A DNA stretch of 64,000 bases from Apricaphanius iberus (lineage: Eukaryota; Chordata; Actinopteri; Cyprinodontiformes; Aphaniidae), in the NCBI GenBank assembly GCA_028564705.1, contig JAPXFQ010000483.1, positions 2,170,001-2,234,000 of the forward strand, read 5' to 3'. The position numbers and the translations under genes were made by a program. Positions 44,693-56,439 of this stretch are shown piece after piece. The first letter of the stretch is position 1; every line of letters begins with the position of its first letter. Under the pieces are notes generated by a model that worked only from the letters and a program-made list of their open reading frames with translations, searched no databases and had not been told where the DNA came from.

Positions 44693-46214
44693 TGAAAAAA
44701 AAAGTTCCCCCTTGTTTTTTCACTATAGCCTATCAGGCAGCTTAATACATCAATCATTACTTATTCCAAACAAATCATTAACAATGACCCACGCAGCTCT
44801 GTCAGCCACCCTCTCTCCTTTCAAACCCCAAAAATAGATTAAATGATTTGAGCTGAAACAGAATTTTTTAATAGTACCTAACCGAACCATCATAGTAACT
44901 TCACCGCGCTCAGACGTCACAACAAGGCAGCAGAAGAGGACGTTGTTCTGGATAAATGTTTCAGTGGCTCCGGTAAACGTTACCTCCTTTACGTTTTGAA
45001 CCGATCCTCCACGCACTAAAACACTAAACGTAGCAATAATGAGCGTGATATAAAACTACGGTCAGCTGTTTTATGCAGGACTCCCCTCTCCCAGCTCGCT
45101 ATGAATCTCTTATAGAGACACAGGAAACGTACCCAGGTCATGTCGCGTTGCTAACATCTGTGGCTGTTTAAATCTCCCCTCAGTTCTGCTCCCGGTCCTC
45201 AGAAGAGAAAAAACGCTTTAAAAAACACAACAGGGATTGGATAGACCTGTTGGCTTCAGCTCTCAGTGACTGAGCTGCAGTGTTGGAGCCCATCAATGCT
45301 GGTGAGTAGCTAGTTAGCTTTAGCCTACAGCTGAAGAGCTGAAGTGAATTTGAATAATCTTTACTGACAAACTAAACCAAGGATTTCAGCCATTAATATT
45401 ATAAAGTGTCATAAAATGTTTAAAAGATTAAAAAGCATAAAAATAGGCCTTTAATTTAAATTACTAACATGATCAGAAATATATATATAATATAATGGTT
45501 AATAATATTAGTTTTCTATGAATTTACTGATGTTACTCAGGTCTCTTGGTTTGTTTCTGTGTCTTACAAACTTACTTATGATAAAAAGAAGTGTTTGATA
45601 ATTTAATTAATTTAAATTAGTTAAAATTAGTTTATTGAAGAATAACAAAATGACTGGGGAGGCACTTAAAATAAATTTTTTACATTATGTGATTTTTTTA
45701 TCGATAATTATTGATATCGATCAATATGACTTTTTTTTATCGATATGCTCTTTTTCTATATCGCCCAGCCATATATTGACCTCTTACTTAATTAGATGAA
45801 CCAGAAGAACTCTTTCCCAACTCAAAATGAAAGACAAAAAGATTTTCCAAAAAGGTAAGATTGAAATCAAATAATTACTGGAGAGATGTAGGGATATTAA
45901 GTATTTTTTGTGTATTCTTCCTGTCATGTAGCTAATCAAAAGCAGGCTGAGGCCCGTCTAACTGGTGGGGGAGCCACCGCCATCTACTCTCACCCAGCTG
46001 AGGAGTTGTTTTCCCTGTCATTAAATCCTGTCAGCTGTCTTCCCCCAGGAAGCCACTACTATCAAGCCACTCCTAAAGAAGAACAACCTGGAAGACACAG
46101 TGATGCAGTGTGGCACGCATATCTCTAATATTCCATTCATCAGCAAGATAATTAAAAAAGCTGTGTTTCAAGTTAAATAGTTTCCTAACAATGACCAACC
46201 ACTTTTATACTTAT
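44693..46214. other. ryr2 intron 1: mostly unclassified
   Basis: Includes a run of TATCGATA-type words ending TATATCGCCCAGCC (about 45690-45772), the end of an hAT-type repeat whose other end (ACTGGGCAATATA) resembles 10515. A minus-strand open frame at 44750-45016 and a donor-like ATGCTG|GTGAGT at 45300 could belong to a transposon or an unrecognised transcript; I see no family resemblance. Confidence 0.4.
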
Positions 46215-46400
46215 TACATTACAATGTCACCAGGTGACTATGTACTGATCCAAGCACTAAATAATTGCATCTAGCAAATCAAGAGCTGGATGTCCCATAA
46301 TTTTCTCCAGCAGAATCAAAAGAAACCTGAACTAGTTATTTTTGGACCTAAAGAGTAAAGATCAACAGTCAGCACAAAGCTTCTGTTAAAACAGCTATTC
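46215..46400 (+). mobile_element. L2-type LINE fragment
   Basis: Reads MSPGDYVLIQALNNCI, then QIKSWMSHNFLQQNQKKPEL then VIFGPKE with one stop: the region just after the catalytic domain in L2. It continues as a separate L2 piece at 47761 after an intervening retroposon. Confidence 0.75.
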
Positions 46401-46616
46401 AATTCAGACTGACCATAGAATTTTTTATCCAATGGAATTCAAGTTTCTGCCATGTTGCCTGTCAATGTGGTTGCACATCGCACAACCCTGTGGAGATAAG
46501 GCAGCGCAGACAGGCCGCTGTGTGTCTTCCTGTTTACAGTCACCATAATGGCAGAGAGCGGTCATGGAGAAGTCACGGCAAACATCTGCTAAATAGTTAG
46601 CCATTGGCTACCCAGG
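46401..46616. other. Unassigned stretch between L2 and retroposon
   Basis: No repeat or gene recognised. Confidence 0.4.
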
Positions 46617-47700
46617 GCTACATCAACTTCAGAAAGAAAAACAATAGGAAATATGGCAACAAACTTAATTTGTTGAAGTTATGGACACGAAATTGCGATA
46701 AGAAGGAAGAAAGAAAGAAGATGAAGAAGAGAAACAGGGCCGGTAGAAGTGTGAACTGACAATACAAGATAGGGAGGTAAACAAAGAACACAAGAAAACA
46801 TCCCAGTCCTCCACCTTTGTTGGACGGCAGAGAAGTGGGAAAACAAAACAAATAAAAACAACCGATAGAACAAAACAACTTTAACAAAACGTATCTAGTA
46901 ACATGAGATAAGAATTACACATCCACTACACACAAAAATGGATTAATGAAAACAACACTAATGTTGCTGGTAAGCTCCTGGTACCAACTAACTAAAGACA
47001 ATAACCTCAGCTCAAGATATGTACGTCCTCACCAATGTCCCCACACCTATGTGCGTGTGTGAGCGTGCAGGTGTGAATAAGGTTTCCCCATGCAAGTGAT
47101 TGATTGCTGGTGTAAGGATGCGTCAATCCGTCCTACAGGAATCAACGCAGAGATGAAGGAGGTAGGAGACGCATGCGTACAAAGCCCCACAGAGCGCAGG
47201 AGCCACAGGTGGACCAGCGCAGGGCCGATCACCCACCAGGAGAGGAACAGATGGAAGCCCCAGGGGAACACACAGCAGCCGCAATGCTGGGGCCCGGGAG
47301 ATCGCAGGGACGTGGGGGCTCTCCCGGAAACCGGCTACGCTCCCAGCCAGCGCCCTGACACCCAGATCTACCAGCCCCAGGGTCCAGATCCGCCCCACGC
47401 AGAGCGCCAAGATCAGGGGCCCAGCCAATGCCGGACAGCCCCCCTAAATGAATCGACCAGGCAGCGGAACCCACAGAACCGGCAGGAGGCCCTGGCCAGG
47501 ACCGAGCCGGGCTCCCAGGCCCAAGGACAGGCACCCCAATAGAGGAATCTGCCCCTGCCGCCGGACCCGGGAGATGAACTCCCTGCCCACCAGGACGAGG
47601 ACAAGTAGACAGCCAAGGCCCCCAACCCTGCAACAGTAGCCCACCAGCCCAGGTCCCCAAGCAGATGGCCTGATATACCACCCGGTGTTTTAGGAGCGGC
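46617..47700 (-). mobile_element. GC-rich retroposon of unknown class, copy 2
   Basis: Aligns with copy 1 (22424-23933): the GTTATGGACACGAAATTGCG / GTCATGGACACGAAACCGAG block, ACAAGA.AGGGAGG.AAACAAAGAA, CATCCCAGTCCTCC.C, GTCCCCACACCTATGTG.GTG, GGTTTCCCCATGCA, GGAACAGATGGAAGCCCCAG and CAATGCTGGGGCCC. Relative to copy 1 it lacks about 250 bp (the most C-rich part, around 23290-23530) and it extends about 150 bp further at the 5' (right) end. No clean target duplication is visible; the L2 on either side suggests insertion into it. Confidence 0.7.
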
Positions 47701-47760
47701 CTTCGTACATTGGACTAAAACAAACCTCTCTCCCCGAAATAAACCGGACTGCGGCTTTAA

Positions 47761-48010
47761 TTGGAATTGATTACTACAACAGCGTCCTCACTGGTCTACA
47801 CAAAAAAGTCAATCAGACAGCTGCAGCTGATCCAGAACACTGCTGATCGCATTCTCACTAGAACCAGGAAAGTAGAAAACATCACCCAAGTTCTAAAGTC
47901 CTTACACTGGCTCCCTGTAGCTCAGAGAATAGCTTTTAAAATACTCACACTGCTTTATAAATCACTAAATGGTTTAGCTCCACAGTTTCTGTTAGAAAAT
48001 GTCCCAGGAG
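47761..48010 (+). mobile_element. L2-type LINE fragment, C-terminal region
   Basis: Reads as IDYYNSVLTGLHKKV then SIRQLQLIQNTADRILTRTR, KVENITQVLKSLHWLPVAQR and LLYKSLNGLAPQFL, with one frame change, close to 6225-6450 and the minus-strand copy at 20081. Confidence 0.85.
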
Positions 48011-49890
48011 CCTTGATAAGTTGCCAAATACAACCCCGTATCAAAACCATAGACTGTAAAAAAGAATAGAGAGCGCCTCCTCACTCCTCCCCTCTTACCA
48101 GAATGAAACACTTTCACGGGTGAATTCATGGCGGATTCACAGACTCCTCCTGCCCAGCTCTGACGAAGCATGTTTCTAAAAAGGGCATAGGGCCGGGATC
48201 TACCCTGTAGACTGCCATCGCGGGGCTTGTATGGGCGTGTAGTTTGGTCGTAATTGCGCCCATCCACTCCCGCATCTTTAGCTCTGATGCTAAACTTGGC
48301 TAACTAAGCTAAAGGCTAATAGCCCCATGCCTGACTGCTGCCGTATCTGCGCTCCTCCAACGGTTCTCCTATTTCTCAAACCTCAAAAGGTAAGAACTAG
48401 TTACTTGAAATAATTATTAAAATGTAATGTTACTATAATTAAAGTCCAACGAAACGGCCTGTAAATCAAAGTCCGGCCCCCTCATTAATTATGTAAGATT
48501 TTTAAAAAATTATCTAACGAAAACCAGCCTGGTGCCTATTTTTTTGACGAGCCCAAAGTTATCTCAGGAAAAATATGTAGCCATAGAAAGTTTAAAAAAA
48601 AAATGGGCACCAGGCATTAAAGTTGTTTTTAACGTGTCTAAAGTCCAATGCTTTTCAATGGGGGCCTAGCGGCCAAATGGAGGTACTACAGCAATGGAGG
48701 AGCAATGGCGGCCTCCATGGTACAACGCAGAGCAGCCAGCGGCCATTGATCAAAGCCTACAATGGAAAGACTGGTTTTCCCCAAGATGGCTCTATGATGA
48801 TAAGGTTCATAGTTCTATAGACACGTTGAATGTTATTGTTTTCCTACGGGTATTTCCGCGCATGCGTACAACAATGGAGGGCAAAAAGCTTCCACACCGC
48901 TATGCAAAGCCGTTCGGTCGCAGTCGAACAGTTAGACAAACAAAATAAAACCTAAACCATCTTTGGGCAGATAATTGAAAAAGTCACATCAGAAAGCTAA
49001 CTGTATGTAGCACAAAGCTTCCAGACAGTTTATGACCGTTTACTTTTAAGCTACGAGAGGAAACTCCTCCAATATGACTGGCGGCCGCCGCCAGTTGAGT
49101 ATGGGGATATGTACAATGATCAATAAGTCTGGACTTTACACAGCAGAACCAAGAAGGCATACAATCATTAGGAAAACCCAACGCTCAAGTCTTCTAACTA
49201 ATTTTTATACCGATCTATCATCAACACCGCAGTTTGATGAGTCACAACAACTGAGTTACATTCAGCCAGGTTTAACCCCTGACATGCCACTATTTATAAC
49301 TTCACCAGATTACTGACATGCCATAGAAATATTCACAACCAAACGACAACAAGATACTGAGTTATGAAGCAATTTCACTGCAAACCGACGCACCGTGCAG
49401 GCTGCGTTAGCATTCTGTGTAGAGAACAGCTAGCTAATGACATCACCATCAGGCTGAGCGCAGCACCACGGCTTTAAACAGGCGCCCATAAAAAATAAAA
49501 AAACAAACTTAAAGCCAAACGTGTAATCAGGCAGCCGTTTATACAACTAGTAAAATGTAAGAAAGCTGATAGCCACAGAGCTAGCTCCCGGACCATTTCA
49601 AACAGCTAACAATGTACGGGCAGAAACTCCTCAGATATGACCGCCGCCAGTTCAGTTTACAGAGATCTACATTATTTGATCATCCTGCCTCAACTTTACA
49701 CCGTAGAAAAAAAGAAGACAAAAAAATATAGTCAAAAAAGTCAAAATACCTGCAGTGTGGGAGATTAGACAGCATGTCAGTAAAATAGATTAGAGAAGAT
49801 TCATTCATGAGACTGGATCCCTGGATGGATGGATGGTCATCTAACTCAGCCATAGACGACAGCATATTTCATCAGCTGGAAACCTATTAA
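48011..49890. other. Unclassified, promoter-like and possible transposon remnant
   Basis: CpG-richer than the surrounding intron. At 48328 an ATG starts MPDCCRIC and the text up to a donor-like AAAAG|GTAAG at 48390 resembles, with one frame change, the start of a THAP-type zinc finger exon as found in some fish DNA transposons. Words such as CAATGGGGGCCTAGCGG then CCAAATGGAGG (48656-48683) recur in fish repeats. Nothing is firm. Confidence 0.35.
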
Positions 49891-50367
49891 AGGGACTCTA
49901 AGGAAGTTTAACAGCAAATAAATGTATAGAGCTGCAAATTTTCTTCCTCATACATAATCCAGCAATGTCCTGGTCAGTAAAAAGAGCCCTGGTCTTTTCA
50001 CCATGGTTGCTTCTATATGCCTGTAAAATAACTTTATTAATTATTTTTTATTACTGTTCGGGTCGAAAAAGTAGCGCTCCCTCTGCGCCTCCTAATGTGT
50101 GACGACGTCATGCGTGTTCACGTTCTATCGCTTCCTGCAGCTAAAACTGTAGCAGGGATAGCGTTGGAAGCATGGATTCTGCCCTATGATTGTGCCGGGA
50201 ACAAGAAGAGAGCTGCTTCAAGCACCACCAACACTCCAGCCCAAGATAACCAAGAGTTTATTCCAGCGCTACAAAGAGGGAGAAACACGAGTCGGATCGA
50301 TGTAGGCAAAGAGCCAGAGTAAACATCGGTGCGGGCGGCGTTTGAGAGGAGAACGCTGAATCTCTCG

Positions 50368-51555
50368 GTATGAGAAAATACCTGCAGCTGGCGTCATGTT
50401 TGCTTGAAAGGTAAGAAATCTTTACTAAATATGTGGGGGGAAAAGAGTAGACGTGTTCAAAGCGGGGGTTTGTGTACTTTGTCCGCAGTAGGAACATGTT
50501 TTAGGCTGCCTGTCTGTCCTGCTCACAGCTGAGCATTGTTTAGCTAATTTGTTGGGATTATGAGAAAAAAAAGTTCTAACTTTACCGGAGTATCTAAACT
50601 TTGTAGAACTATGTCGCTAATCTGAAAACGTGTATATATTATTGACTGTCATTTGTAAAGGTGTGCCCATTACGATTGGAGCGGTAAAAGTGTCTCTGTT
50701 TTAGGTTTGGGAAGGTCAGTTCATCAAGGCTCCACAGCCATCTACAGCAGCGTTTGGACCACAGTTCAGTCACTGCAGGGGAGTCTGGTAGGTAATTGTA
50801 AATTAAACAAAATGCAACTCCTGTTCCTGGTTATTGTTCTCCTCATCACAAAAAATAAATAGGTTTCTGTTTGATGAACACTTACCCTGTTTTTGTAATT
50901 TATGTAGGCTATAGGCTTTTTTTCTCTTTAGCATCAACTCAATGGATCAACAGGATGAAGCTTTAAATGATCCAATAGTTTTGAAAACAAGTGTATAAGT
51001 AACAAATTATTCTCTCTGTAATTCTATGTGTATATGTCCGTATGTATTGTCATATTTTGCTCCCATATTATTATATTCTGTCTTTAGTACCAGAATTGAG
51101 TTTGATGGAAAAGGAGCTTTAGACCTACATAATTTAAGATTATTTATCTCCAATCTCATATGTTTCATAATTAGGATTTTTTTTTCTTGTAATTTTTCTA
51201 AAATAATTTACTTGATACTTCTACCACAAAAAAAAGAGAATGAACAATGTCTCCCCAATACTAGCATCTGTATCGTTGCATGATCCCTTCCACAAAATTA
51301 TATATCACTATAGTGGATTTTATTTGCTCTACAGACATTGCAGTTTTTATTTGTTTGTCTCTTTGCAGGACCACTTCTAAGCTTGATTCTTCCCAGAAAA
51401 AACATCTTGATGTACGCGGGGAAACGCTTTGCATTCTCAAAGCCAGGACTTTCCTTGCTGCTTTGGACTACAAACACCATAACCAGCGTCCAGTGCATGT
51501 GAACAGCTCTCAGCCCTGCCAGCGGACTCCCAAAAAGAAGCATTCAGCCAGATGA
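50368..51555 (+). pseudogene. Candidate spliced ORF inside the TTAA-flanked element
   Basis: Inferred exons: ATG at 50370 (MRKYLQLASCLLER) ending at donor AAAG|GTAAGA (50410); acceptor TTTTAG near 50704 into FGKVSSSRLHSHLQQRLDHS then SVTAGESG, donor CTG|GTAGGT (50789); acceptor TTTGCAG (ending at 51368) into TSKLDSSQKKHLDVRGETLC, ILKARTFLAALDYKHHNQRP and VHVNSSQPCQRTPKKKHSAR, stop at 51555. The last exon resembles, from memory, C-terminal parts of repeated teleost transposon-derived proteins (LDYNxHxxRP type). Exact joins and function are unproven. It may instead be a chance series. Confidence 0.4.
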
Positions 51556-52416
51556 CCCCAGGCCCTGGGTCCTGTCTCCAGGAGCATCCCTCCTCTTACA
51601 GCTGAATTGGTGCTGACACCGCGATGCAGAGGAGAGATGATAACCAAATGTCTTCTCCATTTTGGTGGGAGAAAATGACATAATTCTAATTTCTTTATTT
51701 TATCCTTTTCCATGACTTGATAAGTGATCCCCTAGCAAAAGCTGATAACATTGTAAGCTGAACACAGCAAATTTATGTATGTAATTATGACAAATACAAA
51801 TATGCCAGAATATTTTGCTACAATAACAATAAAAGTAAATAGTATTTCTGAGTTGAATACAAGCAAAATACAAACAAATGTGGGTAGAGTACACAAAAGT
51901 TGTACTCAATAATAGCAGTACCTTTACTTGAGTAAAAGTAGCTGTCAAAAATGCTACTAAGTGAAAAAGGTTTTGGTAAAATAGTTGCTTGCGTACTGTG
52001 TAACATCTGCTTTTAAAATATCAGACACCAAAGCACGAAATTCTTGGTAAATTTCATATAGAGTAAAATAAAACAAAATAAAATGATTACAAAAAAAAAA
52101 TAGATTTGAGCAGAGGAAACCCTTCTCGAAGTAAGTTGTTGAAATATAAAACTAATACAGTAGGTATTAATATATCTTACAAGGTAAAATGTACTTCCAG
52201 TGACCATTTACGTTTACTGTATTTTCACTTGACCTCAAATTGAAACAAAAAGCTCATCATTCAGATTACATTAAAAATTATGTGTAGAAAAACGAGCTTT
52301 TCTGTAACAGAGTGTAGCTCCTTGTCTGGTTTATTTTGGGTTAAAATATGTTTCCTTTCATTCTGTGAAGCATCTAAAATTTTACTCAAGTTGGATTAGC
52401 AATGGTTCATTATATT

Positions 52417-52557
52417 ACTCAAGTATCCATCCATCCATCCATCCATCCATTTTCTGAACTGCTTATTCCTCAAGGGGTCGCGGGGTTGCTGGTGCCTATC
52501 TCCAGCTGTCAACGGGCGAGAGGCGGGGTACACCCTGGACAGGTCGCCACTCAAGTA
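52417..52557 (+). repeat. SINE-like fragment with 9-bp target duplication
   Basis: A short (ATCC)n run followed by CATTTTCTGAACTGCTTATT, CCTCAAGGGGTCGCGGGGTT and GAGAGGCGGGGTACACCCTG then GACAGGTCGCC, the 5' part of the repeat at 19706-20045. ACTCAAGTA flanks it exactly (52417-52425 and 52549-52557), so it inserted here after the TTAA-flanked element was in place. The surrounding sequence (51930-52400) has ACTTGAGTAAAAGTA-type words common in fish repeats. Confidence 0.75.
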
Positions 52558-52931
52558 ATATATAAATAAAAAAAATAATAAAAAAATACATTTGTTTTTT
52601 ATTTGTAATTTTTTCTTCAAAAAATTAACTCAGGTGATTTATTAATCAACATGATTTATTAATTTATCTTTATTATTTGGCTTTGTACTTGACTCACTTT
52701 GCTACAAATTTTCCCACGTATCATATCCTAGAAATACACTAAAATTGATTTGGTCTAAATATCTCCCATCACATTTATTACCTCAGTCGAAGTTATGCGT
52801 GCAAAGCTGTAAATTGTCGAGTATGGAGCTGACTAAGTTGTCAAGCTTACTGCTTAAGACTGCAGTTACGCGTTTGACCTGATGGGGCAATCGCAAGCAC
52901 AAAATTTCAAACTTCCTTAGAGTCCCTTTAA

Positions 52932-54879
52932 ATATTATTATTGCCCCTTTTTCTTCTATTTCTGCAGCCTACAGCGCTGCAGATGTTAACTGTGCTGATA
53001 GGTTTTTCCTTAACCACCATGTAGAGCCAATCTATTGACAGCTGTCATTTACAATAACAGTGGAAGGCAGTGGGAGCTAAAGGTCTTTCTGCCCTCCAGA
53101 GAGTGGCTGGGGGGCGGGCACTTGGGTGCGTGACGTCACATTTCAACGTGTCTAGAACCAACAGCATCATATTGCTTATGTTAAAGTGGGTGGGGACATG
53201 TACATTTAAGGGCGGGGTCTAAGGTATATAATGCATTATGGGAGCTATGCCCTGACTGGCCCATTTATCCACAGCAATTACTAAGTTACAAATTTGCACA
53301 GGAAAGCAGGTTGGGGACAGCATCGACTTTTTGACATGGTACATTTGAGACTGCAAACTTCCTAAATTAAACGACAACATAAGGACCCATCTAAAAACAA
53401 AGCCTTTATTATTTTCCTGATCCCTGATCCAATTTAAAGACTGTGGCTAATTTACCATATCCCATTTGTCCCTGACATCCAAACATTTTTTTTTTCTTTT
53501 AATCATTGAAGTTGCAATTTGTCTCATCATGGAAAAAGAAACGTTTTGAATGCATAATTAAAATCAACAAAAACAGTAAGACATTTACAGACGAGATTGG
53601 CTCAGTGGACTCACATCCAGACCGAATAATCCTAGAGATCTATATTAAAATGCAAAACTGTACCAGATGAATGAGGAAGTGGTGGTGATCGGTGATGGTT
53701 AGGCAATGTCAGGTCACTGATAGATTCTTTCTATCTCACTGCCAAACGCAGATTACCTCGATGTACAATGAGCCTATGTAGGTCATTTGACTATGGCAAT
53801 CATCTTAGCTGTCAGATAGTAACAGCACTACAGCATGTTCTGGATCCTAGTGTTAGAAAACAAAATGAAATTTTAAAATGGGTCTGCTCTCATATCATAG
53901 TAACTGATACTGTCCAATCTGAGGCTGTGTGTTGCTCTAAAGGGAAGCAGCTACTTATCAGCAGTATCACACCATTGCAACGTTTGACGTGCCTGCAAAA
54001 TACGCCAATAAAATAATAATATAGTAATCAAAGTATTTACTAAATACGAGTAGACTCAACCTATTGCTGCATTGTTTTACTCCTTAATACTCCTTTACCA
54101 GAAGTGTTATTCAGTGTGTGAAATACTACATCTGAAAGATCTCTCCAAATAAAAAACACACAAAAAAACAGAACAGATATTCCCATGCAACAGGTCAGGA
54201 TTACAAACAGTTTAAGTGAGACAGAAATCCTGTCGATATGATGAGGATGGTAAAACTTATTGTAGCCAACTTCAGAACGGATTAGTTTGATTCACTGAGC
54301 AGGACCAATGTGAATATAAATACAAAAATGGACAGTAACAGCAAATGCTAGGTTCAGGCTGCACAATATAGTTGTATAAGTGCAGTATTAAAGTTATGAA
54401 ACATGTGAAAGTAGTTCACTTCATCACAGGAGAAATTACACAAACCAGTGCAGTATTTGATTTGAAACAGCAAATCTTAACAGTTGTCAAATAATTTCCT
54501 TTCCCTGCATTCAGAACTGGCAGGATTAACAGAGGGCCGCAGGTAAACATTCTCTTGCATAGCATTGTCTCTCAGAAGCATCTTCCTTACTGAATAGTGA
54601 TTTTTAGAGACAAAGGAATTACAAAAAACAAGGAAATATATTCTGTATGAGAACATGCATTCACTACTTTGCTTGACCAAATATGTGTTTCATTGTACTT
54701 TAAATCTGTTTCAAGTAGCAATGTAAACTGTTGTACGATGATGTACATCTGAAAGCACAATACGTTACAAGACTGTATTTATTACAGCATACAGAATGAT
54801 ATAGTGTAGTAATATTTGCTGTTGGAACAACAACTGAAAAAAAAACTTCCCAGGTAATTACTTTATGAGAGGTCAAAAT
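52932..54879. other. ryr2 intron 1: nothing recognised with confidence
   Basis: Includes a CpG-richer stretch at 53090-53260 (GGGGGGCGGGCACTTGGGTG, CGTGACGTCACATTTCAACG) that may be the end of a DNA element. An 82-codon plus-strand frame (53768-54016) has no known relatives to my knowledge. Confidence 0.4.
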
Positions 54880-56060
54880 GTCCAATTCATCTCTGATAGG
54901 TATTATTTATCCTCTCAAACTAACATAATTTTAGACAAATCTGAGTGTCTGCCTTCACCAGAGGAAACACTAGAAAGTTTTGTCCTGGTAGAAGCTGGGA
55001 CCCTTGATAAAGTTTTCTCCTCAGTGAGGCCCACCACAAGCGCTTTGGACCCGATTCCTACCAGGTTTTAAGCAATTTTATGGTTCTATTAATTACGAGA
55101 TTTTAAACTTTATGAATTGCTCCCTTCAGACGGGGTTTTTCCTGCAGCTTTTAAAACGGCGGTAGTGAGGCCCCTGCTGAAGAAGAGCAATTTAGATTTT
55201 AATGATTTAAACACTTACTGACCAGTATCTAACTTAGCATTTTTAATCAAAGTTTTAGAAAAACTTTTTTTTATTCAACTTAATGACTTTATTAACGCTC
55301 ATAATGTCCTAGAGAAATTTCAGTCTGGTTTTAGGATGAACTACAGCAGAGACGGCTCTTTTAAAGATTTTAAATTATTTTAGATTAAACTATGATGCTA
55401 AAAAGATGACAGTGTTGGTTCTACTGGATCTAAGTGCTGCCTTTGATACAGTAGACCACACTATTCTTTTAATTCGTTTAAAACAGATTGGCCTCTCTGG
55501 TGCTGTTAATAAATGGTTCACATCCTTTCTCACAGACAGGACTTTTATGGTAAGTTTAGATACCTGCTCCTGCTTGAGTTGTATGCTTTGCATTTTTATC
55601 TTGATTCCATCTTATCATTGTTTTACACATTGTTTTATACTTTATACACTTTATGTTTTATACACTTTATATCTTAACTTATTTCAATCTTCCTCCCAGT
55701 GTTTCTTCTCTGGGGGCCCCCTGAATCGGGGGCGGTGATCGGATGTGGCTGTCTGGGTGCCCCCCAGGTAGTGCCTGGGTGGAGGTGGGGGTACCAGCCC
55801 TCCCTCCTCTGGATGCAGATGGCTCCCATGATGGCGTTTCCAGGCTCATCTGTACTCAGTCCTCTCTTTTTGTAGCTTTTAAGTGTGTGTGTGTGTATGC
55901 CTGATGGGTTGGGAGGGGGGTGTAGTTGCGATCATGATTTTATTTTTGTTTTTTTGAGGGGGGTTGTTGGGGGGTTGTGGGGTCATTTTAAATCTATAAA
56001 GCACGTTGAGAAACTGTGTTTGAAAAGTGCTTTATAAATAAAGTTTGATTTGATTTGATT
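54880..56060 (+). mobile_element. L2-type LINE fragment with 3' end
   Basis: Reads LPSPEETLESFVLVEAGTLD, KVFSSVRPTTSALDPIPT, VFPAAFKTAVVRPLLKKSNL, FLIKVLEKLFFIQLNDFIN, LEKFQSGFRMNYSRDGS, VLVLLDLSAAFDTVDHTILL then IRLKQIGLSGAVNKWFTSFL (55400-55540). It then jumps to a 3' UTR and an L2-like end AAGTGCTTTATAAATAAAGT then TTGATTTGATTTGATT (56026-56060), with short 3' tandem repeats. Stops are frequent and the region from the catalytic YADD on is missing. It provides the uninterrupted reference for the MITE-split copy at 26190-27354. Confidence 0.85.
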
Positions 56061-56439
56061 ACTTATCATTGCTGTATGTGCTGGACTAATGCTGACCGCT
56101 GAAGGAGGAGCAGCTCTGTCCAAGCTCTCCTGATCTATTATGACCTCTCACCTTATTCTCCCCTTTTAGTTTATCTTCTTAGTTTTCCTCTTAATTAATT
56201 TGTGTGCCCAATCTCTGGAACTACCTTAAGACTGGATTCCTTTTTTTTTTTGACTACTTCTGAAGGAAGTAATCATTCACTCGATCTGGTCTCAATCAAC
56301 AGCCACAGAGCCCCACTGTTCCTTCACTGAGGAGTGAAACAGGTAGTGCATGCATTCAAACTATAAGGAACACTGTCCAGCATTAAAACGCTCCAAAAAT
56401 ACATTGCATAGGAAGAAAAAGCAAAAAAGGTGCAGATGA
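56061..56439. other. ryr2 intron 1: nothing recognised
   Basis: Between the L2 end and a decayed L1. No feature named. Confidence 0.4.

Larger units (their letters stand above)
49891..52927. mobile_element. 3.04-kb DNA element with perfect 19-bp inverted ends and TTAA flanks
   Basis: Left end AGGGACTCTAAGGAAGTTT (49891-49909) and right end AAACTTCCTTAGAGTCCCT (52909-52927) are exact inverted copies, and each is bordered on the outside by TTAA (49887-49890 and 52928-52931). TTAA target sites are used by piggyBac and Kolobok-type transposons; the AGGG start is unlike the CCC start of piggyBac, so Kolobok-type (or an undescribed group) is the better guess. The interior carries exon-like pieces but no full transposase, and a further small insertion at 52426-52548. 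Confidence 0.7.

Noticed and set aside
43377..44723. Long open frames on both strands (up to 343 codons) reading IHTYIHTY or MYVCMYVC
   Set aside because: They are direct translations of the TATG microsatellite, open in several frames at once, and have no independent coding evidence.
44750..45016. 88-codon minus-strand frame and a nearby donor-like GTGAGT at 45300 on the plus strand, considered as ryr2 exon 1 or another gene
   Set aside because: It does not resemble the short ryr2 exon 1 peptide, and I recognise no other family; kept only as unclassified.
49887..52931. piggyBac assignment for the TTAA-flanked element
   Set aside because: piggyBac ends start with CCC after TTAA, whereas these start AGGG; the assignment is left open with Kolobok-type preferred.
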